From the NCBI RefSeq assembly GCF_001438705.1, contig NZ_JQBP01000001.1, positions 120,704 to 167,048 of the forward strand: a DNA stretch of 46,345 bases. The letters run 5' to 3'. Under the pieces are notes generated by a model. The model did not search any database and was not told the DNA's origin. It worked only from the letters and a program-made list of their open reading frames with translations. Positions within the stretch are counted from its first letter, which is position 1; each line of letters starts with the position of its first letter. This stretch comes from Weissella kandleri (GTDB taxonomy: Bacteria; Bacillota; Bacilli; Lactobacillales; Lactobacillaceae). Below are positions 14,622-22,187 of this stretch, one piece after another. The position numbers were made by a program, and so were the translations under genes.

Positions 14622-15500
14622 ATGAAAAAAAAGAATTTATTAGTCAAGCCATTTGTAAAATGGGCGGGTGGAAAAAGACAATTACTAGAAGATATAGAGT
14701 ATTTTTTACCAAAAGGAATAAAAAATTATTATGAACCCTTTGTTGGAGGGGGTGCCGTTTTTTTAAGTATGCAATTTAAAAATACTACGATAAATGATTT
14801 TAATTCAGAGTTAACAAACGCTTATATGGTTGTTAAAAATAATGTAGAAGAATTAATCGAAGTTTTGAGAATGCATCAGAATAATAATAGTAGTGACTAT
14901 TATTATTCTGTACGTGCGTGGGATAGAAATTATGAGATTGATAAAAAAACTGATATAGAACGAGCAGCTAGATTTATATATTTAAATAAAACAGGATTTA
15001 ATGGATTATTTAGAGTTAATTCGCAAGGGCAAATTAATGTACCTTATGGTAGTTATAAAAATCCAGCAATAGTAAATGAAGATATCTTGAGGGCAGATTC
15101 AAGGTATTTGAATGAAAACAATATTAAGATATTAAATGGAGATTATGCAGAAGCATTAAAAGGTGTACAGAGAGGTGATTTTGTTTACCTCGATCCCCCA
15201 TATGCTCCTGTTTCAGAAGATAAGAATAGTTTTGTTGGATACACGTTAAACGGATTTGGTTTTGAGGAACAGCAAAGATTATTGTCTATTTTTGATGAAT
15301 TAACCAAAAAAGGTGTATATGCTATGATGTCTAATTCTAGTGTACCTGCTATACATGATTTATATAAAAAATATGCTAAAACTACGGCCATTGTTGGAGC
15401 TACTAGAAATATAAACAGTAAGTCTTCTGGTAGAAATAAAGTTGATGAAGTAATAGTCATGAATTATAATTACAAAAACAATGAAATTATAAAGGACTAA
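14622..15500 (+). CDS. D12-class adenine methyltransferase of a type II R-M system
   Basis: The ATG at 14622 gives 292 residues. The Dam/DpnM-like motifs are clear: FVKWAGGKRQLL at 11-22, YEPFVGGGAVF at 37-47, LNKTGFNGLFRVN at 121-133, and DPPY at 191-194. It is the modification partner of the next gene, 5 bp downstream. It is more Dam-like than the methylase at 1288, so the phage carries two different D12 enzymes. The cassette is more AT-rich than the early operon, consistent with acquisition. Confidence 0.94.
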   Translation: MKKKNLLVKPFVKWAGGKRQLLEDIEYFLPKGIKNYYEPFVGGGAVFLSMQFKNTTINDFNSELTNAYMVVKNNVEELIEVLRMHQNNNSSDYYYSVRAWDRNYEIDKKTDIERAARFIYLNKTGFNGLFRVNSQGQINVPYGSYKNPAIVNEDILRADSRYLNENNIKILNGDYAEALKGVQRGDFVYLDPPYAPVSEDKNSFVGYTLNGFGFEEQQRLLSIFDELTKKGVYAMMSNSSVPAIHDLYKKYAKTTAIVGATRNINSKSSGRNKVDEVIVMNYNYKNNEIIKD

Positions 15501-15505
15501 TATTA

Positions 15506-16792
15506 ATGTCAAGCAAATTAGATGAATCCTGGGAAAAATTATTTGATAAATATAATATATTAAGTGAAATTGAGAGTAACAATATTTTTGAAATATCAGC
15601 CGATGATATTAAAGAATTTAGAGAGCCTAGGCTGATGACTAAATTTGATTGGTCAAAAAGCAGGCCTGAATTATTTCGGAAAAATCAATTATCAATATTG
15701 CCAAATAGTAGAGGTACTTATGTTATTGGTAAATTTAAAGCTTATGAATCGTTGAATTATCAAGAGCTAAAGCCAATTAATGTTTCAAAACCAGACTGGG
15801 TTAGATCGTTTGATAAATTCTCTGTTACTTCGGAATCGGTCGCGTTAAATTTAGCTCAAATGACTGGTATGATAGATCAAGTTATGGGAACAAATGTGGG
15901 AGAGCCTGATGCTGTTGATACTATAACAGGTAGATTAAAGTCAGGAGATTTTAAATATAATATTGATTTATTAGGTGGAATGGGGGATAGTTTTGAATTT
16001 GAAGTAGGAAATTCTCAAGTTGAAATTGATGCTGGTTATGAAAATATAAGTAATCTTGCTGTTATTGAAGCGAAAAATAGAATACCAGAAGATTTTATGA
16101 TTAGACAACTTTATTATCCGTACGTGGGATATAATAATTTAAATACAAGAAAAAAAGTACTACCAATCTATTTTACGCATGCTGATGATATATATGGATT
16201 TCATATATTTGAGTTTAAAGATATAAATAATTACAGTAGTATAAAGAAGGTTAAGCAACTCAATTTTATTATTGATGAAAATTTAGAAATTCATTTAGAT
16301 GATGTAAAGTATATTAGTAAAAACAGCCCAAATAATGATGAACCGAATAATATACCATTCCCACAGGCTGACAATTTTACAAGGATTTTAGATATACTCA
16401 AATATTTAGGTTCTCCCCAAAACGGTGAAAATTTAGCAATTAATTATGGATTTGATAAAAGACAAGGTGATTATTATGGTAATGCCCTTGTATATTTAGG
16501 ACTAGCTTTTAGAAATAATCATAAGTTCGAATTAACTGGAATTGGTAAAATAATATCTAAAATGTCTAACAATAATTCTAGAAATAAAAAAATAATAGAA
16601 TTGGTTTTATCACATAAAATATTTAATTTAGTTTTCGAAAACACTTTAAATAGTGGTGGTGAGTTCGATAATGAATATATTAAAAAAACACTTTTACAAT
16701 ATTCTCCAAGCGTAGGTTCAGAGTCCACTGCTAGTCGTAGAACTAGTACAGTTAAAAACTGGATTAGTTGGGTTTTGGAACAAATTATATAA
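15506..16792 (+). CDS. Type II restriction endonuclease
   Basis: This 428-residue protein follows the methylase by 5 bp. The N-terminal block (IKEFREPRLMTKFD near 35-48, then LSILPNSRGTYVIGKF near 62-77) matches a group of type II enzymes that I recall beside D12 methylases. A PD-(D/E)XK active site is visible as D175 with E188-A-K190 (VEIDAGYEN ... AVIEAKN). The C-terminal third looks like a helical target-recognition or winged-helix region. It would cut unmodified incoming DNA while the partner methylase protects the lysogen. A strong terminator follows directly. Confidence 0.85.
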   Translation: MSSKLDESWEKLFDKYNILSEIESNNIFEISADDIKEFREPRLMTKFDWSKSRPELFRKNQLSILPNSRGTYVIGKFKAYESLNYQELKPINVSKPDWVRSFDKFSVTSESVALNLAQMTGMIDQVMGTNVGEPDAVDTITGRLKSGDFKYNIDLLGGMGDSFEFEVGNSQVEIDAGYENISNLAVIEAKNRIPEDFMIRQLYYPYVGYNNLNTRKKVLPIYFTHADDIYGFHIFEFKDINNYSSIKKVKQLNFIIDENLEIHLDDVKYISKNSPNNDEPNNIPFPQADNFTRILDILKYLGSPQNGENLAINYGFDKRQGDYYGNALVYLGLAFRNNHKFELTGIGKIISKMSNNNSRNKKIIELVLSHKIFNLVFENTLNSGGEFDNEYIKKTLLQYSPSVGSESTASRRTSTVKNWISWVLEQII

Positions 16793-16833
16793 AAAGCTAT
16801 ACTATTCAAGTTTTTTTGATGTATAGCTTTTTT
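16791..16833. terminator. Strong, symmetric terminator after the R-M cassette
   Basis: A 12-bp stem (AAAAAGCTATAC and its complement) spans 16791..16833, ending in a T-run and preceded by an A-run, so it can work on both strands. It overlaps the restriction enzyme stop codon and closes the R-M unit. Confidence 0.85.
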
Positions 16834-16922
16834 ATTTTGAATTACTAAATTTTAAAAGTATTGATTTTTAATTACAGATATATAATACTTTTAATTAAAA
16901 TAAAATTAAGAGGGTGGTATTT

Positions 16923-17552
16923 ATGATAAAGGGTGGTTCTGGTGGTGAAAAAACCAATTTGAATGGACTAACATTTGAAAATTCTACAGATTTAGTTAGT
17001 AAAATTAATGATGATTTATCAGACAAATATGAAATAAAAGAACATATTTTTCCGAAATCATTTAAATCAGTGTTTAAGAAAAATAAAAACATATGGGATG
17101 TTTATCGCAAAGATGAAGATAAAAAAATTGGAATTATAACAAAAAAGAAACAATTTTATAATGTTTTGAGGGAAATATACAATTTAGAGAACATACATTC
17201 TAAAACTTGGGAACCAGATGAAGCTTTTTTTAACTTAGAGAGAGGGACGGTATTTATCGTTGAAAAAAAGTTTCAGACAGGTCCCGGTTCAGTCGATGAG
17301 AAACTTTTTGGATTTAACGCTAAGAGAATAATATACCAGGAAATTTTTAATCAAGAAGATAAAGAACCTAATATTCCGATCGAATTTGCTACTTTATTAA
17401 ACTCATCATATTGGTTACATAGAAAGTATAAAGACGAAAATGGTGTAGAAAAAGTAAAAAGTAATTATTATCACGATTACTTTAATTCTTTAAGAAATAA
17501 TGGTATTCGGATAATGTTCGATAAATATGATTATTGGTGGTTCGGCCTATAA
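16923..17552 (+). CDS. PD-(D/E)XK nuclease, restriction-enzyme-like, without its own methylase
   Basis: From the ATG at 16923 (AGGGTGG upstream) this is a 209-residue protein. GGSGGEKTNLNGLTFE (4-19) is the N-terminal signature seen in several type II restriction enzymes. A textbook PD-(D/E)XK site follows: P98-D99, then E114-K115-K116 in VFIVEKKFQTGPGSVDEKL. It lies after the R-M terminator with a TATAAT at 16881..16886, so it is a separate unit. No methylase is linked. It could be a second restriction enzyme protected by the upstream methylase, or the effector of a pair with the next gene. Confidence 0.8.
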   Translation: MIKGGSGGEKTNLNGLTFENSTDLVSKINDDLSDKYEIKEHIFPKSFKSVFKKNKNIWDVYRKDEDKKIGIITKKKQFYNVLREIYNLENIHSKTWEPDEAFFNLERGTVFIVEKKFQTGPGSVDEKLFGFNAKRIIYQEIFNQEDKEPNIPIEFATLLNSSYWLHRKYKDENGVEKVKSNYYHDYFNSLRNNGIRIMFDKYDYWWFGL

Positions 17553-17742
17553 ATAATATAAGTATATTAATATTTCGGAATAATTTAAATGCTAATTTTA
17601 AAGTTACATATAGGACATATCTATTTAATATAAATCACGCGTTAAATAAATGATTCCAAATTTTTTTGAAATCTCACCCTAAATTAATAGCAATGTCTAT
17701 AGGGTTGTTGATTTTTTATTTTAAAAAATGAAAGGTATCGAT

Positions 17743-18477
17743 ATGGCTACAGAAGAGTTAACAGGTTATATATTTCCACATCCCAAGAGAACAGAATTTT
17801 TAGTTGACTTAGATGAACTTAATCGAAATGATTTACGAAAATTGGCTGGTGTTAATGATTTTGGAAAATTGCGTAAATGGAAAATTTTTGCAGACGATTT
17901 AAAAGGGAATCAAGATCCGTTTGTTTGGAATAAAAATTTTTTGAATTCATATTGCAAGAAACCTTGGAATAGAAAATATTGGAATGGTATTAAATATATT
18001 ATTTGGGTGTCATCAACAGACGACGGTAAAATATATTGTGATTTAGTTATGTTGATAAAAGAGTATTCTGCTTGGGAAAATTTTGTAACCCCGCTTTATG
18101 ATGGTAATTTGTTTGCAAATAGAGATCATTATGCTAGATTCGAAGAACATACCACAGATAATCAAAGAAATAATGCTAATAATATGACTAGAACAACCTT
18201 AAAAGGCGATTCTGATAAAAGTTTTCAGCCTTTGGATGAAAATGGAGAGTTAATAGAGATTAGTGATATATTACGTAGTAATAATGTGTCTATTATAAAA
18301 GCAAAGGATAAAAACGGTAAAAATGTTCAGAATAATATTATAAAATTATATGATTCAAATTCAAAACAAATTTATGAAGACATTATTGAAAGAAGTGCTT
18401 TTAAAATTAAAGGAAATAGTTTAGCAAAAATAAGAGCTTTTATGAATGATGAAATAGATAAATTTATTAATACATGA
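17743..18477 (+). CDS. Unknown protein paired with the orphan nuclease
   Basis: The ATG at 17743 has AAAGG 7 nt upstream and gives 244 residues. An in-frame ATG at 17728 lacks a site. I do not recognise a family. The N-terminus has a conserved-looking aromatic block (WNRKYWNGIKYIIWVSSTDD, CDLVMLIKEYSAWENF). The middle is polar (EEHTTDNQRNNANNMTRTTL), and the C-terminus is helical (LAKIRAFMNDEIDKFI). It is very AT-rich like the nuclease before it, and its own terminator follows. A defence-related partner role is inferred from context. Confidence 0.68.
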   Translation: MATEELTGYIFPHPKRTEFLVDLDELNRNDLRKLAGVNDFGKLRKWKIFADDLKGNQDPFVWNKNFLNSYCKKPWNRKYWNGIKYIIWVSSTDDGKIYCDLVMLIKEYSAWENFVTPLYDGNLFANRDHYARFEEHTTDNQRNNANNMTRTTLKGDSDKSFQPLDENGELIEISDILRSNNVSIIKAKDKNGKNVQNNIIKLYDSNSKQIYEDIIERSAFKIKGNSLAKIRAFMNDEIDKFINT

Positions 18478-18830
18478 AATTATATTTATTTAGATTAAAT
18501 GATGTCCGTTTTTGTCTAAAAAAAGGTGTTAAATTTGTATTATCGAATAATTAATATTGAAGCAGTGATTCAAGGCGTCGAATCATTGCTTTTTTATTCG
18601 ATTAAATAGTGGTAAATGCAGGAGTTGATCTTGTTCAATTAATGTATTGATAGATTATAAAATTCTTGTAAGTTGCAACGATTAACCACTATGTACTAGT
18701 ACCAGGTCGACAAAAGCAAGCCAATTCTAAAGTTATTTTAAAAATAGAAATTGGTTATGAAACCGCATGCTGGTCAGGTTTCAAAAATAGTTGTTATTTA
18801 GGTGATTTTTTAATCAGGAAGGTTAATAGT
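18478..18830 (+). promoter_or_regulatory. Gene-free spacer with terminator and structured leader before the hydrolase
   Basis: This 353-bp gap holds the terminator at 18561..18595. A possible promoter follows, TTGTAA at about 18667 with TATGTA 18 bp downstream. Two inverted repeats lie in what would be the 5' leader: CCAATTCTA (18721) with TAGAAATTGG (18745), and GAAACC (18759) with GGTTTC (18777..18782) around GCATGC. GGAAGG precedes the hydrolase ATG. The leader may be regulatory, but I recognise no riboswitch class. Confidence 0.5.
18561..18595 (+). terminator. Intrinsic terminator after the nuclease/unknown pair
   Basis: An 11-bp stem (AGCAGTGATTC at 18561..18571, GAATCATTGCT at 18580..18590, one G-T pair) with an 8-nt loop is followed by TTTTT. 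It lies 84 bp after the stop of the unknown gene and isolates it from the hydrolase. Confidence 0.85.
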
Positions 18831-19448
18831 ATGGACTTGTATAATCGTTTGGATAAAAATAATGCAGCCGTTTTGATGGTTGATCATCAAACTGGTTTGA
18901 TCTCAGGATTCGTTCGTGATTTTGGTGTTGATGAATATCAACAAAATGTTGAAGCAATGGTAGACATTGCGAATTACTTTAAATTACCAACTGTTTTATC
19001 TACAAGTATGGAAAGTGGACCAAATGGACCGCTTATGTCATATATTTCAGAAAATCTACCTAATGCTCCGAAGATTGAGCGCCCTGGAGAAATTAATGCG
19101 TGGGATAATCCTGACTTCGTTAAGGCTGTTGAGGATACTCAGAAAAAGCAATTAATTATTTCTGGTGTGGTTACGGATGTATGTGTAGCTTTTGTTGCTT
19201 TGTCAGCTATTAATGCAGGTTATGAAGTTTTCGTTGTAGCGGGTGCATCAGGAAGTTATGAAGATAAAATTGCTCGTGACGCTCTTAATCGTATGACTAG
19301 CGCGGGTGTTCAGGTTATGAGCTGGTTCTCAGTAGCTAGTGAATTACACCGTGATTGGCGTAATGATGTTGAAGGATTTGGTCAATTGGTTCAGTCACAT
19401 TTCCCTGCATACAAAAATGTTGTAACTAGTTTCAATGCTAAGAATTAA
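18831..19448 (+). CDS. YcaC-like cysteine hydrolase (isochorismatase fold)
   Basis: This 205-residue protein is strikingly similar along its whole length to E. coli YcaC as I remember it: LDKNNAAVLMVDHQTGL, STSMESGPNGPLM, RPGEINAWDNPDFVKAV, SGVVTDVCVAF and ELHRDWRNDVEG. D18 and C118 fit the isochorismatase-type catalytic acid and nucleophile, with R84 at the third position. The physiological substrate of YcaC is not settled. It is a metabolic-looking gene in the moron region, with slightly higher GC than the adjacent cassettes, and it is likely acquired from a bacterial genome. It has its own leader and GGAAGG site. Confidence 0.9.
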   Translation: MDLYNRLDKNNAAVLMVDHQTGLISGFVRDFGVDEYQQNVEAMVDIANYFKLPTVLSTSMESGPNGPLMSYISENLPNAPKIERPGEINAWDNPDFVKAVEDTQKKQLIISGVVTDVCVAFVALSAINAGYEVFVVAGASGSYEDKIARDALNRMTSAGVQVMSWFSVASELHRDWRNDVEGFGQLVQSHFPAYKNVVTSFNAKN

Positions 19449-19512
19449 AAATATTTAGAAAGATTAGGTAAGATAATTTTCACTAAATATTAGATGTTTC
19501 TTAGTTAATGTT

Positions 19513-19627
19513 ATAGTAGTGGCGGAATAGGTAGACGCATATCTTTAGGCAGGTTGAAATAGCCCACGAATACTAAGATAGATTTAAAATCCAAAATCAT
19601 GTAAGGTGCAAATCCTTACCTACTATG
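19513..19627 (+). ncRNA. tRNA-Leu-like RNA element with expanded anticodon loop
   Basis: The ends pair perfectly (ATAGTAG at 19513, CTACTAT ending 19626). TG and a class II D arm, GCGGAATAGGTAGACGC, follow the 5' strand exactly as in tRNA-Leu. A T arm, GTAAGG-TGCAAAT-CCTTAC, abuts the 3' strand. A variable-arm-like GATTT/AAATC stem is also present. The anticodon stem (TATCT/AGATA) is separated by about 31 nt instead of 7, so total length is 115 nt rather than about 86. Near its 5' side the loop reads TTTAGGC, like a Leu(UAG) anticodon loop. It may be a degenerate tRNA, a tRNA with an insert, or a tRNA mimic. Confidence 0.55.
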
Positions 19628-19716
19628 TTAAAGCAATGATAAATTTACCCATTTCCAATGTACCTAGTATTTATAGCTATCTTTTTGTACTATGTATGTA
19701 TTGGAGGATGAAAGCT

Positions 19717-19800
19717 ATGAATAGAGAAGGTTTGTTAGAGATGATAAATAATCCAGAATCAATATTAAAGGCTGATAAAAAACACTTGAGGAAAGAATGA
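19717..19800 (+). CDS. Very small ORF coupled to the broken gene
   Basis: ATG at 19717 lies 9 nt after GGAGG and encodes 27 residues (MNREGLLEMINNPESILKAD, then KKHLRKE). The stop overlaps the next start as ATGA, suggesting translational coupling. The peptide is charged and helical. It may be a leader for the following gene. Function is unknown. Confidence 0.45.
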   Translation: MNREGLLEMINNPESILKADKKHLRKE

Positions 19801-20537
19801 GGCAGCGAAAATTAACTGCTGATGAGCAAACGGAAGCTATGATTGATACATTAAAAGATAAAGGTCGAGAATCTGTGTTGAATATACTAAATGGAGATTT
19901 AGGGAGTCTCATTTTTGATGTAATTGAAACTGGTGATAAACTAGGACAAAATATAGCTGATATGAAAAAATCTTTGGTAATTGCTTCTTACGTGCAAAAA
20001 TCAGATGATCACGAAAAGGCGTTACAACATATTATTGAATTAATTACAGATCCATATGGACTGACATTATATTCAAAATTAACTTAAATACTTAATGGTT
20101 CACCAGCAGATAATGATACATTAGATGTTTTAGCAAACGTTTTAAGAAATATAAGTGATGATGATGATTTAAAGGAACACTTTTCAGATAAGAGAGTTGT
20201 ACTTTCTATGATTGCCAAACTATCACCACTGGCACTTTTGGTACTGCAAAGAAATACTATTTACTGGCCGATTATGAAATTGCCGAAAGGTGGGGGTTTC
20301 ATTTCTGGTGGAGTATTGAGCGGTGACCATAGTGAGTATATCGCTCAGGAGTTATTAAAGAGTGGAAAGTTTAACAATATTTCAAAAATGTCTTTAGGGT
20401 TAGCAATCAAAGAATTAGAAGCAAATGGGTTATGTTTTACAAGTGCAGGAAATATTACAGGAACGCCTGAATATCAAATTATGATACAAGAAGTTCTAAC
20501 AGAGGCAGGCAAAGATGTATATGACTTAATTAAGTGA
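19797..20537 (+). pseudogene. Unknown gene interrupted by an in-frame TAA
   Basis: ATG at 19797 after GAGGAAAG opens a frame of 96 codons ending in TAA at 20085..20087. The same frame then continues without interruption to 20537 (ILNGSPADNDTLDVLANVLR and on), giving about 246 codons in all. Protein-like composition continues on both sides of the stop, and no good start site precedes the second part, so a nonsense mutation in one gene is the simplest reading. The C-terminal part contains GGGFISGGVLSGDHSEYIAQ and a winged-helix-like end. No family is recognised. Two separate short proteins or stop read-through are alternatives. Confidence 0.65.
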
Positions 20538-20623
20538 TGTCAATAAGGTATATTTAATAGGATATTAGATTTTGTATTATTACTCCGATATTTTTTAGCG
20601 GTATATGATGTTTATCATATTGA

Positions 20624-20649
20624 AGCAATGACTTAGGTTGTTGCTTTTT
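20624..20649 (+). terminator. Intrinsic terminator before the GNAT cassette
   Basis: A 9-bp stem (AGCAATGAC at 20624..20632, GTTGTTGCT at 20637..20645, two G-T pairs) and a T-run form a terminator. Its T-run leads directly into the extended -10 of the next cassette. Confidence 0.75.
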
Positions 20650-20657
20650 GTTATAAT
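20649..20657 (+). promoter_or_regulatory. Extended -10 promoter of the GNAT cassette
   Basis: TGTTATAAT at 20649..20657 is an extended -10. A -35-like ATGACT lies 18 bp upstream, inside the terminator stem. GGAGG and the acetyltransferase ATG follow within 20 bp. The same TGTTATAAT occurs before the Abi gene and the toxin-antitoxin pair. Confidence 0.7.
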
Positions 20658-20676
20658 CTATCTTTGGAGGTAGGTT

Positions 20677-21114
20677 ATGTTAAATAATAGAATTGCTGAA
20701 AAAGTTGATTATACAAATGTAATTGATATATGGGATCGGTCAGTTAAGGCTACTCATCATTTTCTATCAGAGGAAGATAAAGATTTCTATCAAAATATTA
20801 TTCCTAATTTTTTTGAGGAAGTTGAATTGATGTTATGGTATGACGATGAAGCGTTGATTGGATTTAGTGGTGTAGACGGTCAAGAGTTAGTAATGCTATT
20901 TTTGGACCCACAATTTATTGGTAAACATTATGGAACTCGAATTATAGATTGGCTGAAAATGAATAGAAACATTAACAGTATCGACGTTAATGAGCAAAAT
21001 GAAAATGCATTAAAATTTTATTTGAAGCAGGGATTTGAGATAGATTCAAGAAGTGAAAAAGATGGGTTTGATAAGCCATATCCAATTTTACATTTAAAGA
21101 ATATTAGCGTCTAA
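20677..21114 (+). CDS. GNAT-family N-acetyltransferase
   Basis: This 145-residue protein fits the GNAT fold. The acceptor-site helix region is VIDIWDRSVKATHHFLSEED. The central strands (ELMLWYDDEALIGFSGVDG, then LVMLFLDPQFIGKHYGTRII) include an acetyl-CoA-binding loop with Q/G-x-x-G-x-G/A equivalents. NENALKFYLKQGFE matches the C-terminal GNAT signature. It resembles YjaB/PhnO-type small acetyltransferases. The substrate is unknown. It has its own promoter and terminator, so it is a moron expressed in the lysogen. Its stop codon lies inside the terminator stem. Confidence 0.9.
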   Translation: MLNNRIAEKVDYTNVIDIWDRSVKATHHFLSEEDKDFYQNIIPNFFEEVELMLWYDDEALIGFSGVDGQELVMLFLDPQFIGKHYGTRIIDWLKMNRNINSIDVNEQNENALKFYLKQGFEIDSRSEKDGFDKPYPILHLKNISV

Positions 21115-21133
21115 TATTTGTTAGGCGTTTTTT
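21108..21133 (+). terminator. Terminator between the GNAT and Abi cassettes
   Basis: CGTCTAA (21108..21114) pairs with TTAGGCG (21121..21127, one G-T pair), followed by six T. The same stem sequence is used again at 22005..22031 after the Abi gene. Confidence 0.78.
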
Positions 21134-21141
21134 GTTATAAT
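21133..21141 (+). promoter_or_regulatory. Extended -10 promoter of the Abi cassette
   Basis: TGTTATAAT begins at the last T of the terminator run. GGAGG (21150..21154) and the ATG at 21160 follow. The stretch from the terminator T-run to the ribosome binding site closely copies the one before the GNAT gene (TTGTTATAAT, then CATCTTTGGAGG versus CTATCTTTGGAGG). Confidence 0.7.
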
Positions 21142-21159
21142 TCATCTTTGGAGGTGTGT

Positions 21160-21975
21160 ATGAAAAAAATAATAGAACATCAAAAACCAGAAATATATAT
21201 AGATAGCTTTCCAGTCGTTCCTGTAGATGATATTTATTATAAAATGAACGACTCTTTTAATGATGAAAGATATGATGAAACTGTTAGTTACGCTCGTTCG
21301 ATGATTGAATCCACATTCAAATATGTATATGGGATAATTAAAGGAAATAGTGTTTCTGAAGATTTAAAAAGACAACCTAAACTACATGAATTATCAGTAA
21401 TGACATTGAAAATATTTAACAATGAACTAGCCAATAGTGAAAATGTCATTAAAATGACTAAACAAGTTATAGATATAATTGATGCAATTGGAAATATGAG
21501 AAATGATACTGATTCAGCTCATGGTCCAGAAAGACGAACTATTCCAGTCAATAAAATAGAGGCTAGATTTGTAAAATTCAATGCTGAGAGTATTGTTCAG
21601 ATGATGTTAGATTTGCTCTTTACTAAGACTCATTCGTTAAAGAGAAATGCTGTAAATGGAATAATTGATACAAATGGATTAAAAAAATATAATGCTTCAT
21701 CCTATAAGGATGAAGAAAGAGATATCAGTTATTTAGTTTTGCCCGATTCTGGCATTATTCATCAAGTTGAATTAACTTTACCTAGTCATACAAATTTAGA
21801 ATTAGATAGTGAATTTTTCTCAGAACATATTGCTGATTTTGTTGAAGACGATGTTACGTCGGAAGATGTTTCTGAAAATGGTATTCATAAATATAGGTAT
21901 TATTCTAAAAAGAAAGATTTTTATTATGATGTACTAATTCAAAATAATGTCATATATATTTCAAGAGAATTTTAA
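21160..21975 (+). CDS. Abi-C-like abortive infection protein with HEPN-type motif
   Basis: I set the start at 21160, just after GGAGGTGTGT, giving 271 residues. Residues about 40-155 match the abortive infection C-terminal (Abi_C) region: ARSMIESTFKYVYG, LKRQPKLHELSVMTL, IDAIGNMRNDTDSAHG and ESIVQMML. R114 and H121 form an Rx6H pair, the HEPN ribonuclease motif. The last 110 residues are a separate acidic domain of unknown function. Proteins of this type stop phage growth by damaging RNA in infected cells. It has its own promoter and terminator, so it is likely expressed in the lysogen against other phages. Confidence 0.82.
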   Translation: MKKIIEHQKPEIYIDSFPVVPVDDIYYKMNDSFNDERYDETVSYARSMIESTFKYVYGIIKGNSVSEDLKRQPKLHELSVMTLKIFNNELANSENVIKMTKQVIDIIDAIGNMRNDTDSAHGPERRTIPVNKIEARFVKFNAESIVQMMLDLLFTKTHSLKRNAVNGIIDTNGLKKYNASSYKDEERDISYLVLPDSGIIHQVELTLPSHTNLELDSEFFSEHIADFVEDDVTSEDVSENGIHKYRYYSKKKDFYYDVLIQNNVIYISREF

Positions 21976-22004
21976 TTACAAATAGATTTAATTAGATATA
22001 TGGG

Positions 22005-22031
22005 CGTCTAACAAATGTTAGGCGTTTTTTT
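22005..22031 (+). terminator. Terminator after the Abi gene
   Basis: CGTCTAA pairs with TTAGGCG across an ACAAATG-type loop, followed by seven T. It is nearly the same element as at 21108..21133 and closes the cargo region before the packaging genes. Confidence 0.82.
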
Positions 22032-22046
22032 GTAGGAGAAAAAAAC

Positions 22047-22187
22047 ATGCTATTTAACATTATATGTGTATTAGGTTTGACAGTAATGGGACTGCTTTTG
22101 TTTGGGGCGGTTCTATTTTTGTTTTATATGGTTGTGATGGTTATTGAAATGATGATTAAAGAACTAATTAAAGTGTGGAAGGAATGA
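22047..22187 (+). CDS. Small membrane protein before the terminase genes
   Basis: ATG at 22047 lies after TAGGAG. The 46-residue product is almost all hydrophobic (about 3-38: NIICVLGLTVMGLLLFGAVL then FLFYMVVMVIEMM) with a basic end. It is a single long or two short membrane helices. Small proteins of this kind are common just upstream of phage terS. Its stop overlaps the next start (ATGA). Function is unknown. Confidence 0.6.
   Translation: MLFNIICVLGLTVMGLLLFGAVLFLFYMVVMVIEMMIKELIKVWKE

Noticed and set aside
19513-19627. Group I intron in a tRNA-Leu(UAA) gene
   Set aside because: The extra sequence is only about 24-30 nt and has none of the P, Q, R or S intron core elements.
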